DNA of 64,000 nt from Certhia americana (lineage: Eukaryota > Chordata > Aves > Passeriformes > Certhiidae). The notes beneath the pieces were generated by a model. The model searched no databases. It saw only the letters and a program-made list of their open reading frames with translations, and was not told where the DNA came from. The position numbers and the translations under genes are program-made. Position 1 is the stretch's first letter. Every line of letters begins with the position of its first letter. The DNA lies in NCBI GenBank assembly GCA_018697195.1, contig CM031857.1:61435774-61499773 (forward strand), read 5' to 3'. Positions 12,800-26,489 of this stretch are shown here, piece after piece.

Positions 12800-15661
12800 C
12801 AAAAATAAGGCTTTCTTGTGCATATTATAATTTCAGAGATCAGTAGGAATTTCTTGTCCTACATTCAGTGAAATTGCTCAATACAATCAGTTTTGATGAC
12901 ACTTGGTTTGCAAAGTCACAGGTCCTATATTACAGAGGTAAATTTCAGTTATTTTTTACTCTATGAAATTATATTTAATGGATCTGTCAGCAATATGTGT
13001 GTTTGGATCTTCCCTGGGAAGTAGAGCATCCCACAGAAGACAGAATACTTCCAGTAACCACCTTAGTGGTTTTACATATAAAATTGCTTGTTTACTCATT
13101 TTTGTTTTAAAAATACATTAAAAATGTCTTAAATAAATAGTGAATTATTGCTTCCAAATTGATCTTCACAAAGGTAACCAGGGAAACACTTTTGACCCTG
13201 TCCCTGATATCTCACTAGATATCCAATGCTGTTAAAACTCCTGTTTCTCAGAACTTGTTAAACTTAGGAGTTTTACTCCATTTCTCAGAGAAACTGAGAA
13301 CAAAATATGACTCTTTTGAATTCGCAAGATGGAAACCATCTTATTTTTGAACCTTGTTTTTCAGATTTTTCCTTTCATATGGCAATTCTATTTCCTTCAT
13401 GAAAACAGAGGAAGACAACAGAAGGCAAGAAAATGTTTATTTATGCTTTAAAATGCTGTCAGTAGACTGTTTAATACAAGGTAATAGGAAAGATTAAACT
13501 GCAAAGTGTATAGACCCAAGGAACTGAGATGTGGTTTATTTTTTCAGTGAACAGGTATGAAGCTATTTTATTGAGCTTTTCCTTAGTTAAGAAATTTTTT
13601 GTGCTAATAAAGATATAGTACATAAATGAAATGAACATATTAATTTAGTAATCATATAACCTCAAACGAAATTGACCCTACTTTCAGAACAGCAGTGTTA
13701 ACATGAATAATCCAATTTGAAACTATCAGTCTAATGAAGGAAATGCAGGAAGAGAAATACAAAGGAGGAAATAAAATTCAGTCAAAGATACACTAGAGGC
13801 ATCAGTGAGTCACAGTGTTGTCATATCAGTAGAGATTATTCAGTAGTAGTTTCTATAGAGGCTGTTGTGATTGATTACAAATGGTTCTTCTGTTGACCTG
13901 ACTCACCAGAAAACCAAATGTTTTCTCCATCAGTATGATGGAGAATAAAAATAATTTTCACAACCCTTTTTAGATTAAAGAAAGGATATCTCTTCCATTC
14001 TTTGAAGTTTAAAACAAAAAAATTGACAAATTTTTTTTATATATATAATGAAACTGAAATCTTTAAAGATTTCCGTACTGTAGGGTAGCTCAGGTGCTGG
14101 TTACCCACATGCCATAACAGTAGTATCTTTGAAGGTAACCTTTCATTTTCTTTGCTGAAAATTAATAATATTTTATTTAACTTTATATAATTTTTCTCAT
14201 TACTCATCTACAACTAACTTTTTTGGCAGCTCTTTTATATCTCTCCCTTACATAATACATAGCCAAATGAAGTTAGCTTTCCTTGTCCATAAGGTAGGTT
14301 TATAGAACCTTTCTTTTATTTTTATTTTGTTCCTTTTCACAAGTCCACATTCCTCCAATAAACACAGAGGAAAATCCTTTTCACAAATAGCTCTTGCTAT
14401 TTTTTCTCCTCTGTTTGCTGTTTAGAGTGATGGGTTGAGGAGGATTAATCTCATCCTCTAACTGTACTTCTACCCAACCTTATCACTTCCTAATTAAGCT
14501 AAGCTGCTTAGAATTAAAGCAACGCTACATTATTTGAAGTAGAAAAATTACAGTAGAAAAGGTTAGAGGATAAAAATAAAACACAACCTTTTACTGCTTT
14601 GAAACTCAATGGTATATTTTCTTTCAGATGTGCCACATATTGCTAAAAGTGGAGTCATCACTAATGACTTAGTCATGTTGTACAATTCCCTCAGCCTGTT
14701 TTGACAAACACATTTCTTAATTGTTTTTAGTAAAACAAATGGGTGCATTGTCCTGAGTTCCATGCCACATGTCCTTCTTCAACACTTGCAGCTGAAGCAA
14801 TGCAATTTCAACAGCAATATCGTTTTGCATTAATGGTCTTTCCTCCTCTTTGAAATAGAAGGTAAAATTTCTCTCCCTTATTCTCATTATATATGTTTAG
14901 AAACTTGCTCAGCTTCTTTGGAGTCTTCAGTAAAGCAAAGTTGCATCTCAGATTTGTTCTTATCTTTGTCCTTGGCTTAATTTATTTATGTTTATCTTTC
15001 CAGAAACCATTTTCTGTTCAGAAAAATCCTTTTTAAAGTTCTGCCATAATAGTCCTTCCCATCTGCAGAAACTGCAGAAAAATTTGGCTTGTGAAAATCT
15101 TGATATTTAAAAATAAGCTACCAAATAGAGGATATTTTTCAATGTTTCCAGTAGAACAAGCTGCAAACGTTAAAAATAGAATTGTAGAATTAACTTTGCA
15201 TTTAACGTCATGAAAAAAAAAAATCAATCCAGGTCATAAGAAGAGGATATGAGTAAGTCAATGAACCTTAATAGGTAGTTTAGAACATTGTGAATATTTT
15301 CAGACATGTGTCAACTGCATCAGGCACTAATAAATTAACTAGTTTAGAACTAGGCACATTAGAAATGTCATCAAATTCAATAACACAATCAGTAAAATAC
15401 TCTTTATAATGCAGAAAGCTTTAAAAATTATTCTTTATAAAGTATTCCTTTAAAATATTTGGTGGATGAGAGAGAGAGATGTTGTGATTCTCACAGATTG
15501 TATTTCTGATATTTTCATATAGTGTACAAATTCATAACATAGCTTAAAAGGGGGTAGGAGGGTAGGAGTAAGGAGACACACCAGGATGCAGAACTGACCA
15601 TTGTGTTAGCTCATTGTCAAGTTCTTCCTGTAGATATTTTTTTTTTTTTCAAGAAGAATTA

Positions 15662-15735
15662 AAATTTCAAATATATATTATCTATACCTATATATTTATA
15701 TCTACATCTATAAATATATATATATAGAGATATTT
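15662..15735. repeat. TA-rich low-complexity stretch with hairpin
   Basis: Degenerate TA/TAT sequence. It contains a perfect inverted repeat: TATATTTATA at 15691-15700 pairs with TATAAATATA at 15709-15718 across an 8-base loop. Probably a decayed microsatellite. Confidence 0.7.
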
Positions 15736-15992
15736 ATCAAACTGAGCACGTAGACATTGAACTGAATCAATACATTGCAACTTAACCAATTAAACTGAAT
15801 CCTGGATCAGGAATTTATATAATTTTTTGCTATTTCTAATATCCAATGGTTATCTCACCTGGGTAATATACCCAGAAATGGTTCTTTTTAGACCTTAGTT
15901 TCAATGTAACCTCAACCCAAGGTGACCTCAGATTCAGAGACCCCAGAACCTGAGTCATCCAGATTATACCCAGTAAATGTCCAGCCACCTCC

Positions 15993-16022
15993 ACTTTATT
16001 ACTTTATTACTTATTACTTTAA
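15993..16022. repeat. Short tandem repeat, TTTATTAC-like unit
   Basis: About three to four imperfect copies of an 8-base unit (tttattac, with one shortened copy) lie in tandem. No function is suggested. Confidence 0.6.
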
Positions 16023-17665
16023 CCACATGGGAACAACTTCATGAATTAAGGCAGGAGCTCCAAAATGAGAGTTGTCTCTCATCTCAGTCTTAAGCATTTG
16101 CTTCTGATTGATAATCCCAAAGAAGGCAGATAAAGGTTCAAAAGAAAAAGAATTTCTCAGTTCTTCCTTCAAACAGATCCAATTACCTTGAATAAGAAAG
16201 TGGAATACAGATGATTATGTGCTCCAACATGCAATACTTTTCATATGAGCACAGCAGACACAACACCAATTTATTAATTTATCCAGGCGTATTACTGCTC
16301 TGTAAGGAAGGATGGCTTCATCATATTTCATTGCTCTGATACCTTATAACTTGCTTTATTAGCTTAATTATTTCACACCTGATAATAGCACTTGTTTGAC
16401 TGGAAAAATTAATTATATGATATAGGAGTTATATTATGCCAGAAGGCATGGGAAAAAATAAACAAGCAATTCTTTTCAGAAATACCTTTGGTAAAAACTG
16501 CTTTGGAGAGTTAACTGCTGTATTTTAATTTGAGGCTGCAGCAAATAACTGATAATTTCTAATTTTTATTGTTTATGGTATCGTTATAATTTATGGCAAT
16601 TTCAACTAAATAATCCAAATAATACAAATGTTGTATTCCAGATGAATCTGGCCTATGAAAATCCCATTTGCAACATACTGTTCTGAGTTTCAGAGGACTT
16701 GTCTTCATTCAAATATAATTACTGTCTTGCAAAATATTATTTCAGCTAGTACCATGATTTCAAAACTTTGCTTAAAAAGATATTCAATCAATACCGCTAA
16801 TAGAGAAACATCAGCATTTGAGACAAAATTTTTTCAATGTAGAGATGCTTTCTACTTACCTGTTAAGTCTACAAGAAAGAATAATAATAATGAATAAATT
16901 TTCAAATATGTCTCTCTCATTTGTTCAGTGCAAAATTTACTGTTAGTTACTTTGAACAGGAAGAATAAGAGCACCTGGACTTTCTTTTAATGTATATTTG
17001 TCACAGTATACTCAAAGGTAAACAACTAAGAATAGTAAAAAAAATAAAAGGAATGTAAACATTTGTCTAATGTATTTATCTAATTTATATTTTAATGAAA
17101 AAAATAATTAAAAAAAAAAAAAAAGACTGAATTTAGTTAATAAACCCCTAAATGTCTTGAAACCCTAGATGTTTCATTAAGGCAAAGTCCTTTAATAAAC
17201 TAAAATAAAAGTCCTTATGTTGTCCCAAGTATAGAGCAAATAATATCTTTACAGATTTAAATAATCAGTGTAATCACAAAACTGACAGCACCAAAGTGCT
17301 TCTTCTTTAACCTGATTTCTTTAACTGTTGCTTTTTGTCTGTCCTTTCTTGACATTTTAAATTATCTCTGCCTTAATATTCAATACTCACTATCTTTAAA
17401 TGATGGAATTACTCACTACCTAAGAATATACTTTCCCTAATTTTTCTTTATTTCATAATAAAAACTCGAATATCCAATTCTACACAATTGTTTCTACTTT
17501 TCACTTTCTAACTTATTTCTATACTATGATGAAAAATTGTGCTGGTACATTCCTGACATGGGCTCAATACATTAATATTTTCACTTGATTTAATCAAGTA
17601 TATTGTTACTTTAGAAAATGACTGTGTAAAAAGAAGTAAAGAGAAAAAATACCCTGGGAATGCAT

Positions 17666-17989
17666 TCATTGTCTATGAAAGTTTTTTATCCTACATTCTC
17701 CCATTTCAGTAAACATTTGGGTATTCTTCTCAGCCTTACATACTCGGTCTGTGATTTGAGAATCAAGTTGGCTCCTTTCCATCTCATCTATTATCACCAA
17801 TAATACAAGTTTTTCGGGCCAAATTAGTCCCTTGTTTGCACCTGTGTCCCTTAATGCCGTCACTGGGTTTGCACAGCTGTAATTGCCTCGAATACAGTAA
17901 ACAGCATAGATGATGCACAAGCTGAAATTGGATCTACATGTGAATCTCTTGGCTGTGAGGACTGTAAGGTCAAACAGAAGAAGCAGCAA
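17666..17989 (-). other. Open minus-strand frame, candidate exon, unproven
   Basis: A 107-codon minus-strand frame sits in sequence with more CpG and less A/T than its surroundings. It has two N-glycosylation sequons (NFS, NYS) and several cysteines in its first half, then a charged second half. On the minus strand a pyrimidine-rich tract ends in CCTTACAG, an acceptor-like motif just before base 17961. GTATGT or GTAAGG donor-like sites lie near 17733-17745. I do not recognise the protein. It could be an exon, a conserved non-coding element or chance. Confidence 0.2.
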
Positions 17990-20041
17990 AACTTACTCTT
18001 ATGAATAGAGTTGGTAGATACAATTTTTTCAGGAGCATCTTTGTTCTCTGCTTGGAGATGGAATGTATTTTGTTACACTGCTGGGATGGATGGAAAACAA
18101 AAGAAATATGATTTAGGCTTTCTGCAGAAACCAGATTTTGAATTTATTCTCTGAACAGTGGCTTGGAGTTAAAATAAACGATAAGATTCATGTTCAGTTT
18201 TTCCAAATGTGGTGAGTTTAAAAAAGTAATAAAGAGAACGCTTTCATTGATTAGTCTAAGATTTTAAGATCATACCTAACTTAAAAAGGTTATAGTAAGG
18301 AGTAAGGTTTTACTCTTTAATCAATGGGATTAAAATGGGATTAAAAGTATTTAAATTCTTTAATTTTAAACTCTTTAATCCACCAAATATAACCTGTTAC
18401 TGTTATGTATAATTTACTTTTTATTTAAATTTTTAAATTGATACCATGATACCCAAACTAAATCCAGCAATAGAAGTCCTGGGTAAAATATTAGTTTTTA
18501 ATTTCTGACTATTTATTAATTGCAATCTTGTCCAATTTTCCTCTACAGTGATTATGAACTAAGCATGCAGAACATAGTATTATTCCTATTGTAAAGCATC
18601 ATAAACATAAAAAGTCAAAAGCCCTTAATCTCGCAGGCAAACTTGTCTAGTTTGCAGATAAGGACCTCTCAAATAGTTCTGAGGTCCCAAAACACAATTC
18701 TTTTCAATCTTGCAAACAAACATCTAAATTAGCTTTTGTAATTGCATCACCTTCTGCAACAGGAAAAGCAGATTCTGATCCCAGTCTTCTGTGTCAAATA
18801 GAAGCATTCTCATTTATTTCAGCAGAAATAGGTTCAAAAGTTTAAATAACTGATGATATTTGAATGCCAGCTACATGAAATTATGTTTGAACAGTCAATT
18901 TTTTTTTTTTTTTACTCTCAGGGAAAAAAAGAAAAATTAAAAAAAAAAATTAAACTTTTTATAGCAGACTTTTATTCCTTTGAACCTGTTTTCCCTTGAT
19001 ATCAGGTTGCAAAGTGCTATCCACCAAGGCATCTCTTCAATCGTTAAAGAAAGACCTTTTGTGATGTTTTTAATTAATTTTAACCTTCTTCACATCTTCA
19101 AGCATGGTTATGGACACTCATTGATTTTAATTACCATACTGATAGCTTACTGCTTTGCACTTCTTATTAAAATGACCCTCTAGCATTTCTTTTGAAAAAG
19201 TCCTCCATGTAGGTTTTTTCTTTTCACTGTTGAAAAGATAATTTGAATTTGTTTTGATTTTCTGTGTTAAAATACATAGTATTGTGAGAAAATTTTGCAC
19301 ATTATTAATTTGCATAAACATAAGAGTTTTGAAGACGGAAAATAACTTTGTAAAATATTTTATTTTGACTACTTACAGTGTGATTAGGAGGAGGAGAGTG
19401 TTTGTATGTTTGTCACATAATGTGAAGCTTGTAAACTCATTACATCCATGAAAAGAAGAAGAAATCTGTTACCAAGAGCAGTGTCCAATATTAATTCTCT
19501 TTTGCTCAGCTTCTAGCTATCTCACTAGGGTGTTTATTACCTATAAACCAAATTTGTGTAGAGTAATACCCCAACTAAAACACTACCCATTAAAGAGGAA
19601 TGAACCTTCTGTCTCAAAGAGAAGGAACCTTCCATCTATCTACCAGAACTAAATCATATATTTTCCCAGTTTTCAAATACATGTATTTCAGCTTCATAAA
19701 CCCTCAGTCTCCTCTGCCAGTTTTTTACATAAAGATGCACAGCATTTAGGCAGCATTATACATTTTAATACCAGTGTGTTCTTGCTTCTTATCTTTCTTT
19801 CTTTCATGTCCAGGTTATACAAACTGTATAAATTCCCCTTTTTTTTTTTTTTTTTTTTTTTTTGAAACCAGTTTATGCAAAATCTTTCCCTATATGACAG
19901 AAGAATTTTGAGAAAAAACACAAATATTTCCCTATTTGGTAATTAGGTTTAGCAAAATCTTGTACACTGTAAGGATTATGAAAATGTAACAAAGTGAAGG
20001 TCTTTCTAAAGAGAACAGAAGCATTATAAGGTTTTGGTGCT

Positions 20042-20078
<37 letters not shown>

Positions 20079-22071
20079 TCAATCAAAGATTCTGAATGAA
20101 ACATAAAGGAAATTTGATATTCTCTCTTATTTTATTTCTTTCCCCCAAAATAGCATCACAGCAGTTTTTCCATCTGAAGTTGACTGTATATGTTGAGAGT
20201 GCGTGTTCCTACTAAGGTCACCTGTGCTACTACCACTGTGGTGGATTTGTGGAGTACCTAGCTTCCAGTTCAAAACTCAAGGATATTTGCATAATCTGAA
20301 AAGCTTCAGTTGTTCTCTAGCTAGTTAGCTACAGGCATGCCTCTTTTATTTTGCCTTTGATTTAGAGAATATTTATTTGCAAACCATTTTAATTATAGAC
20401 TTGGGCCCCATTCTAGGTTAGGTTTGACCTTTCTTCTTCTCTGGACAGCTACTTAAATTTTATTGCTGGTTTAATGTTTTCATTGATCTTTGTCTCATAT
20501 GCCATTCAGAAGAATTTATTAGAGAATACAATATTAATACAGGTGTGTATTTACAAAACCAAAGCAAATCTTTTTAATTATAAAGGGAATAATGTTTTTT
20601 TAAAGAAAAATAACTAATAAGGCAACAAGTACAGTGATATTATGAAGTGTCAGAATATGATAATTGTCATTAGTAAAACTCTTTAAAACTTCCAAGTTCT
20701 AATAAAGAAAAAATTCTTGCCTGTTTTGCATTCCAGTGATAGCAGTAAATATTTGTATTAATTTATGCATATTTTTAGAACTGTTTTCAATACAAAGGTG
20801 ACCAGACTGTGATTTATAAAGAACATTATTTTTTCCAGCTTTAGTTAGTTTGCATATAGTCATTGCAGCAAGCTATCTGTGAAAAAACTTTTGAGACAGG
20901 TTTTCCTGTCATGCACTTCATTCAATAAAAATTTTTCATAAGAAGAAGTTTGGATACTTTGTAATGATAAAGGGATAAAGGACTGATAAACTCTTTCAAT
21001 TTCCCTAAACCCTTGTAAAGCAACTTTTGGCCACAGCTAGGGCATGACTTAGAGGAGGATAGAAACAGATAAGCATTTCATAGTTTCAATCTTATTTCAG
21101 TGGACATTTTCTTCACCTAATGACACAGGTTTTGTTAATACCCTGAAAGAAATGACACACATGCACAGACAAAATTTTCTCCTCCTGCAACCTTTTATTT
21201 CCATGTTATCTTTATAATACCATATCCACCACTAGCATTCACTGTGACTCAAAATGCTGAACTAAGGAAGGCAACATTATATTTGTGCCAAGTGAAAAAG
21301 CAATTCCTGTAATGTCCTTCACCGCGATGAAATAAACAATGCCCTTTTAAAGTTCATACTGGAATTTGAACTAGCATATAGCAAGAAAATAAATCTCTTT
21401 TATGCAAATGCAACTTACATTAAATGTGAAGCTCTGCATAAAGCTGAACAGCTGACTCTGCATTATTTGACATTAAAAAAAAAGAAAGGAATAATTGAAC
21501 CCAGACATTATTATTTTTGTAGACTACAGAATATACAGCATGTATTCTAAATTGCAGTGATACAGACAATTCAACAGATGTCTGGATCTCAATCCAACAA
21601 GGATTTGAACTACTTTTATAAACCATTCCCTTACTGAAAAGTAAATTAAAGTTTCTAACTCTTCTCACAATGACTCTACAGTTATGACATTAAATATTTT
21701 TAGAGCTAATTTTAAGTGTTTATTTTCATTATATCTGCATCTGTCTATCGTGTTAATCTGCTTTTTTATGCAAAATGTAAATGTGAATCTAAAACTTCAA
21801 TATTTAGTAAAGCACGATGTTTTATGCTTTCTGATCTCCCTAGATGATTTTGGAATTACCCATTCTTATGTGTGAATATTTCCCAATAAGTGCCAACTGC
21901 ACCAGGCATAAATGAAGTGCAAATCATGTGCAATTTAGATTAAAAGAACTCATAAATAAATCATCTGAACACTGCGATATCTCTGCACTTCACTAATAGA
22001 AGAACTCCAGGACACAGATATAGCCTCGTTTGATAACTTTCCAGCTTGTTCTATTCATCAGATTGTCCAAT
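17990..22071. other. Unassigned AT-rich DNA with long T runs
   Basis: No gene recognised. Long poly(T) runs at 19839-19863 (25) and 20043-20075 (33) lie 180 bases apart. A small direct repeat of atgggattaa occurs near 18325-18345. Frames are at most 82 codons and without recognisable features. Confidence 0.55.
20043..20075. repeat. Poly(T) run, 33 bases
   Basis: Uninterrupted T33 on the plus strand, close to a T25 run at 19839-19863. Neither is attached to a recognised retroelement. Confidence 0.9.
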
Positions 22072-22190
22072 ATTACAGAGTTCAAGGAGTTCAAGGCCAG
22101 AAAAGACAGTGTTTAATTTTACTTCATAGGTATCTCAGTCAATTAGTTTCCATGAAAGAAACTTCTAGCTGGTGTAAAACATTTTGAGAT
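22072..22190 (-). mobile_element. Possible ancient CR1-like 3' end
   Basis: The phrase attacagagttcaag, then gttcaaggccagaaaagac, recalls the complement of old sauropsid CR1 3' ends, in which a similar 'gttcaaggccagaagggacc' text occurs. The remainder is too diverged to follow. Weak call from recognition only. Confidence 0.3.
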
Positions 22191-24366
22191 ATAAGCAACT
22201 ATTCTGTGTGCCTCAGATGAGAAGGGATGAATATAAGATGATACCCAACAGTCCTACAGTGTCAGAAAAATGATCAGGTAAGTACAACAAAATACTTGTA
22301 GGAACCAAGAAAACCCACCCCAAAAAACTCTCAGGGGAATTCACTACAGTAAAAACTTCAGTGGACACACAGAGCCACAATAAAGGATTACACTCATCGT
22401 AATTTCACCAGTTTAGAATTATTATAAAATACTTCGACTTCTAAACCAAAGAAATGAACAGACTGTTTAATGAGTAGTTACGAACATTCCATTAAACCAA
22501 TGCAATTTAGAGTTAGCCCAATTAAGGTAAAACCTAGTAAAGTATTATTCAATGTCAAAACCTTGATACAGACTAGGTGTGTTTGGAGCTTGTAAAATTC
22601 AGAAGTACATGTACAAATAAGACCAAGTCTAGACCATTGTCATTTGCTGGTCTCCACCAAGATTTCTTTTTCTTTCTGTGTCTGTACTATAACAAACCGG
22701 CTCAGGAACATTTAGCTAGAGAAATGAGTTGTTCAAGAACTTTGAACCATTCCCAGATAGTTCCCCTATCTCATGTAAATTTACTTTATCTCAGTGTAAG
22801 ATTATGCTAAGGCAAAGAACTGGGTTTTTCAGGTGAAAATCTAAGGAGTATTGTGTGTAAATAAATGAAAGTAATTAACCCTTAAATACAGTGTATAATC
22901 AGCATCTAATCTTCCAGTTCATCAGAAAACAATAAGAATAATTTGTTTTGCACACGAGTATATGCATTAATTATCTCTATAGATGCAATAATTACATCTA
23001 TAGATTTACTTGACTTTCATCAAATCCCTATTTATTTTTGCAATATAGTTAATAGATACTATACTAGTCATCATAAGGCAATCAGGACAGTAGTTTGATA
23101 TATCAAAACACAGATGTTTTCTCTTTACAAAAAGTTCTACAATTTGGTACATTCCTTGTGCCATGTATTGTTGTAGAGTGGATGTTGTGCAATTATAATT
23201 GCCACTATATTGCGCCTTCTGTGAACAAAAACCAGCTAGTTCACAGATTAGCAAATTTTACTGAATATTTCCTTTCTTTGGTCCTTCTTCTCACTAAGTT
23301 CTTTTGCTTTGTAGCATCATTTCTCAAATGTACATGAAAACGATAATAAAATCAAAGTGAAAGTAATACTTTCTTGTTCTTAGAGTAACAAATCCTACCA
23401 TAAAAAGATAGACTTTACAGTGAAATCTCTGACCATAACCCATATTTCAAGCAAACAGAAACTGGTCTTCTGGCCTGACAGAAGTACTATTTAAACAAGG
23501 AGGGCTGAGGACTGGTGCTAAATAAAAAAACAATTACAGAAAGTTTAAGGCATATTGATGGAAAAAATATTTTTTATTTGAGCAGTATTGTACCATAAAT
23601 GTACCTCAACTTACATGTTTAGAAAATCACAAGTAGGAACAAAAGCTTCATTGAGATGTATATATGTAATTTGAGCTAGTAGTATTATTTAGCTATTTAC
23701 ATATATAGCATAAAATATTTCTAATGTCAAAGCTTATCTGTAAAAGTGGAATGAATCAAAATAGTCATATTACACTAAAGGCAAAATCTTGGTACCTTGA
23801 ACGCAAGCCAGGTTCCTTATTGATGATAGATAGCTACTGCACTGGGTTCAATAGCTGCTTTGACATAAAGCTGTGAAGAATGGGGCCAACAATTAACATT
23901 TGGTGGAGAAACTCACTTACATTACTTAGTTCACAATTTGTCACCAGATAAAGATGTTAGGATTCAGTAACGGAAATATTTTTTTCATTACAAGTGTTCA
24001 AAGTAAAGACACTGAATTAATGGAAAATTGTGGATTTTCTTAATCTTTAGATTTTGGAGCATTGTGCAGACTGGAGCTATTTTAAACATGTAAAAACAGT
24101 TGTCCTTTCTTGTGCAAGAATGAAATACCTATGTGGAGTAAAACTTTTCTCATCTTCAGTGTACTCCATTATTTCAATTAAAATTACAGTATAGCATAGC
24201 CCTAGATGCCTAGGTAGGAAGCTTATTAAAGCTGCAAAAAAGTGATGATTCTGAAAGTAAAACCTGCTGCATAGACAACTATTCATGAAGCAGCCACTAT
24301 CATAAAGCCAAAATTTGTAATCACTCCTCTGAAAAAATTATAGTTTCTTTGTCTTTATTATTATTA
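22191..24366. other. Unassigned AT-rich DNA
   Basis: No gene or repeat recognised. Overlapping plus and minus frames of 80-82 codons at 23006-23337 have no domain features. A run of 20 T (24367-24386) closes the stretch just before a CR1 fragment. Confidence 0.55.
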
Positions 24367-24437
24367 TTTTTTTTTTTTTTTTTTTTAATAGTACTAGTGA
24401 CTGGGCTGCTTTGACTATACTTAATTTCTAATAATCT

Positions 24438-24796
24438 GTTCAGAGGGATTTGGACAGTCTGGATCAATGGGTCAAGGCCAAAGGTGTGAGGGCTGATAAG
24501 AGAAGTACTGAGTCTTGCCCTTGGGTGACAACACCCTGAGCCAGCTCCATAGGCTGGAGGCAGAGTGGCTGGAAAGCTGACCAGCAGAAAAGGCCCTGGG
24601 AATGCTGGTTGACAGCAACTGAACATGATCCAGCATGTGCCCAGGCGGACAAGAAGGCAAATGGCACCCTGGCCTGTGTCAGCAATGGTGAGGCCAGCAG
24701 GACCAGGGCAGTGACCATCCCCCTGTGCTGGGCACTGGTGAGGCCAAACCTCAAGATCTGTGTTCAGTTCTGGGCCCCTCAAAACAAGAAGGATAT
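24438..24796 (+). mobile_element. CR1 LINE fragment lacking its 3' end
   Basis: Plus-strand CR1. It begins in the reverse-transcriptase C-terminal region, where the translation reads DLDSLDQWVKAK. It continues through family phrases such as acatgatccagcatgtgccc, ggccagcaggaccagggcag and tgttcagttctgggcccc. It stops near 24796, well before the terminal octamers seen in the copies at 36.9 and 51.2 kb. The 153-, 96- and 62-codon minus frames here are antisense shadows. Compared with the 61.4 kb copy it lacks roughly the last 400 bases. Confidence 0.85.
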
Positions 24797-26489
24797 TTTT
24801 GGGGTTTTTGTTCTTTCTTAACTACACATGGAGTTTTCTAAACTATGCCTACCTTGAACTGTTAGACATTGTTAAGTTTATAGATGTAAACTTATTTCTT
24901 CAAAATCCATGGAGAGGAAATACAGAGAGTTATAAATTTGATTAGGAAATATTTAACATAGAATATATAAATAAAGCCTGCATAATTTCACACATTTAGA
25001 TACATGAAAACCAATTTCAAGATCATGAACTTCCTATTTTAAATTACTAGGGATGAAAAATTCAGTGTTTATTATCATCTTCATCCTCCTTTTCATGAAT
25101 TTCAAATTATGCCTTCAAGTTACAGAAATTCTGGGTATGCAGATCCACAAAGGAAGATATGAAACAAACACCAACATTAAAGTCTTCCCATGACAGCTTT
25201 CCTCATATTGTACCTAATGGGTAGCGTGTCTGATAATCTTTACAGCAGGTTCTAAATGCCTGTGGTTCTAAATGAGGTGGCATAGATTAACCCTGGAATT
25301 CTGCCAACAGCAGGAGGTTAGATCATTATTTTTACGCTAAATCCTAGCAGGATTTTCAATCTGAACATTTCTAGTCCCAGCTGACAAGGAAAAACACCAA
25401 ATTCACTGCAAACACATTCCAAAATTGTGATGATGTTTCTGTCAGGATCGATTTTTTTTCAATACCTTTCCCTACTTTTTTTCCAATGAACTAATACTTG
25501 GAGAATTTGATTTGGCTAGATTTTTGGCTTTTTTTTTTGAATTCTCTATCTGTCTTCCTTCTAAGCTGTTTGCCATTTTGTACATTACTTACCAGGACAG
25601 AGAGAAAGAAGGTGAAAATGATTTATCAATTAGTGATGACGACATTTGTTAAAAAGGATAAACATAATAATTCATCTTCCTATCCCAGTTAATATATGCT
25701 GAAACCATATATATCATGCACATCTACTTGCAGGGCCAAAATGTGACTTTAACTTACTTTCTGTGCAAATCAGGGATGTATTCTGGGTTTGTTTGCACAG
25801 CTATACAACCACAAGTTGCTAAAGTAGTTCAGCTTGCACTTTCCCAGTACAAGAACACACAAACAGCATGCTGTATCACATTACCTTACTGTCCCTTTTG
25901 CCTCAAAATGAGTCAGGTCACTGCGTAGGTAAATTCACCTAAGTGCTTCACAGACCACATTTAGATTAGAAATTCAACTCAACTCTGTATACAGCAAGCC
26001 ATAAAGGGCATCTAGATGTTAATTTGCTTCCTAGATCTTATGACAAAGAAGGCAATAGATGTTTTTTGTTTGTCCCATAGTACAGCACTACCTCTTTAAT
26101 GAGCTGGTCAGATCACTGAAATGTCTAGATTCATTCTGTATATGAATGCAGAAAACTATCACTAGAACTGGCACTGAGTTGGAAACTAAGAAGCAGAATC
26201 GAGAAAAAAAGTCAAATAATTAACAGTGTTTTGATAAGTACTGCTTGAAGCACACCCCTTTCTTTTCTCAAATTATCCCAATCACAAGTGTCTTAACACT
26301 TAGTGGAGCCAAAACTGATATCAGATAGATTAAGAAAAAATCTACCTCAGTGAAAACTTATCCTTGAAGAATTATTTGGTCTTCCAGTATTTTCCTTTCT
26401 TTCTGCTTTGCTATCTAAACAAATAAAGAATTGTTCTCCTTGAGCCCAATGAAAGTTTATTTTCATCGTTTAGATAGCCCAATTTAAAA

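Larger units (their letters stand above)
12800..17665. other. Unassigned AT-rich DNA
   Basis: No gene recognised. Contains a TA-rich low-complexity stretch with a hairpin (15662-15735) and a short octamer tandem (15993-16022), listed separately. Frames reach at most 80 codons (16655-16897, plus) and show no family features. Confidence 0.55.

Noticed and set aside
24321..24782. 153-codon minus frame, the longest in the window
   Set aside because: It runs antisense to a plus-strand CR1 fragment and into a poly(T) run that encodes poly-Lys/Asn. It is a repeat shadow, not a gene.
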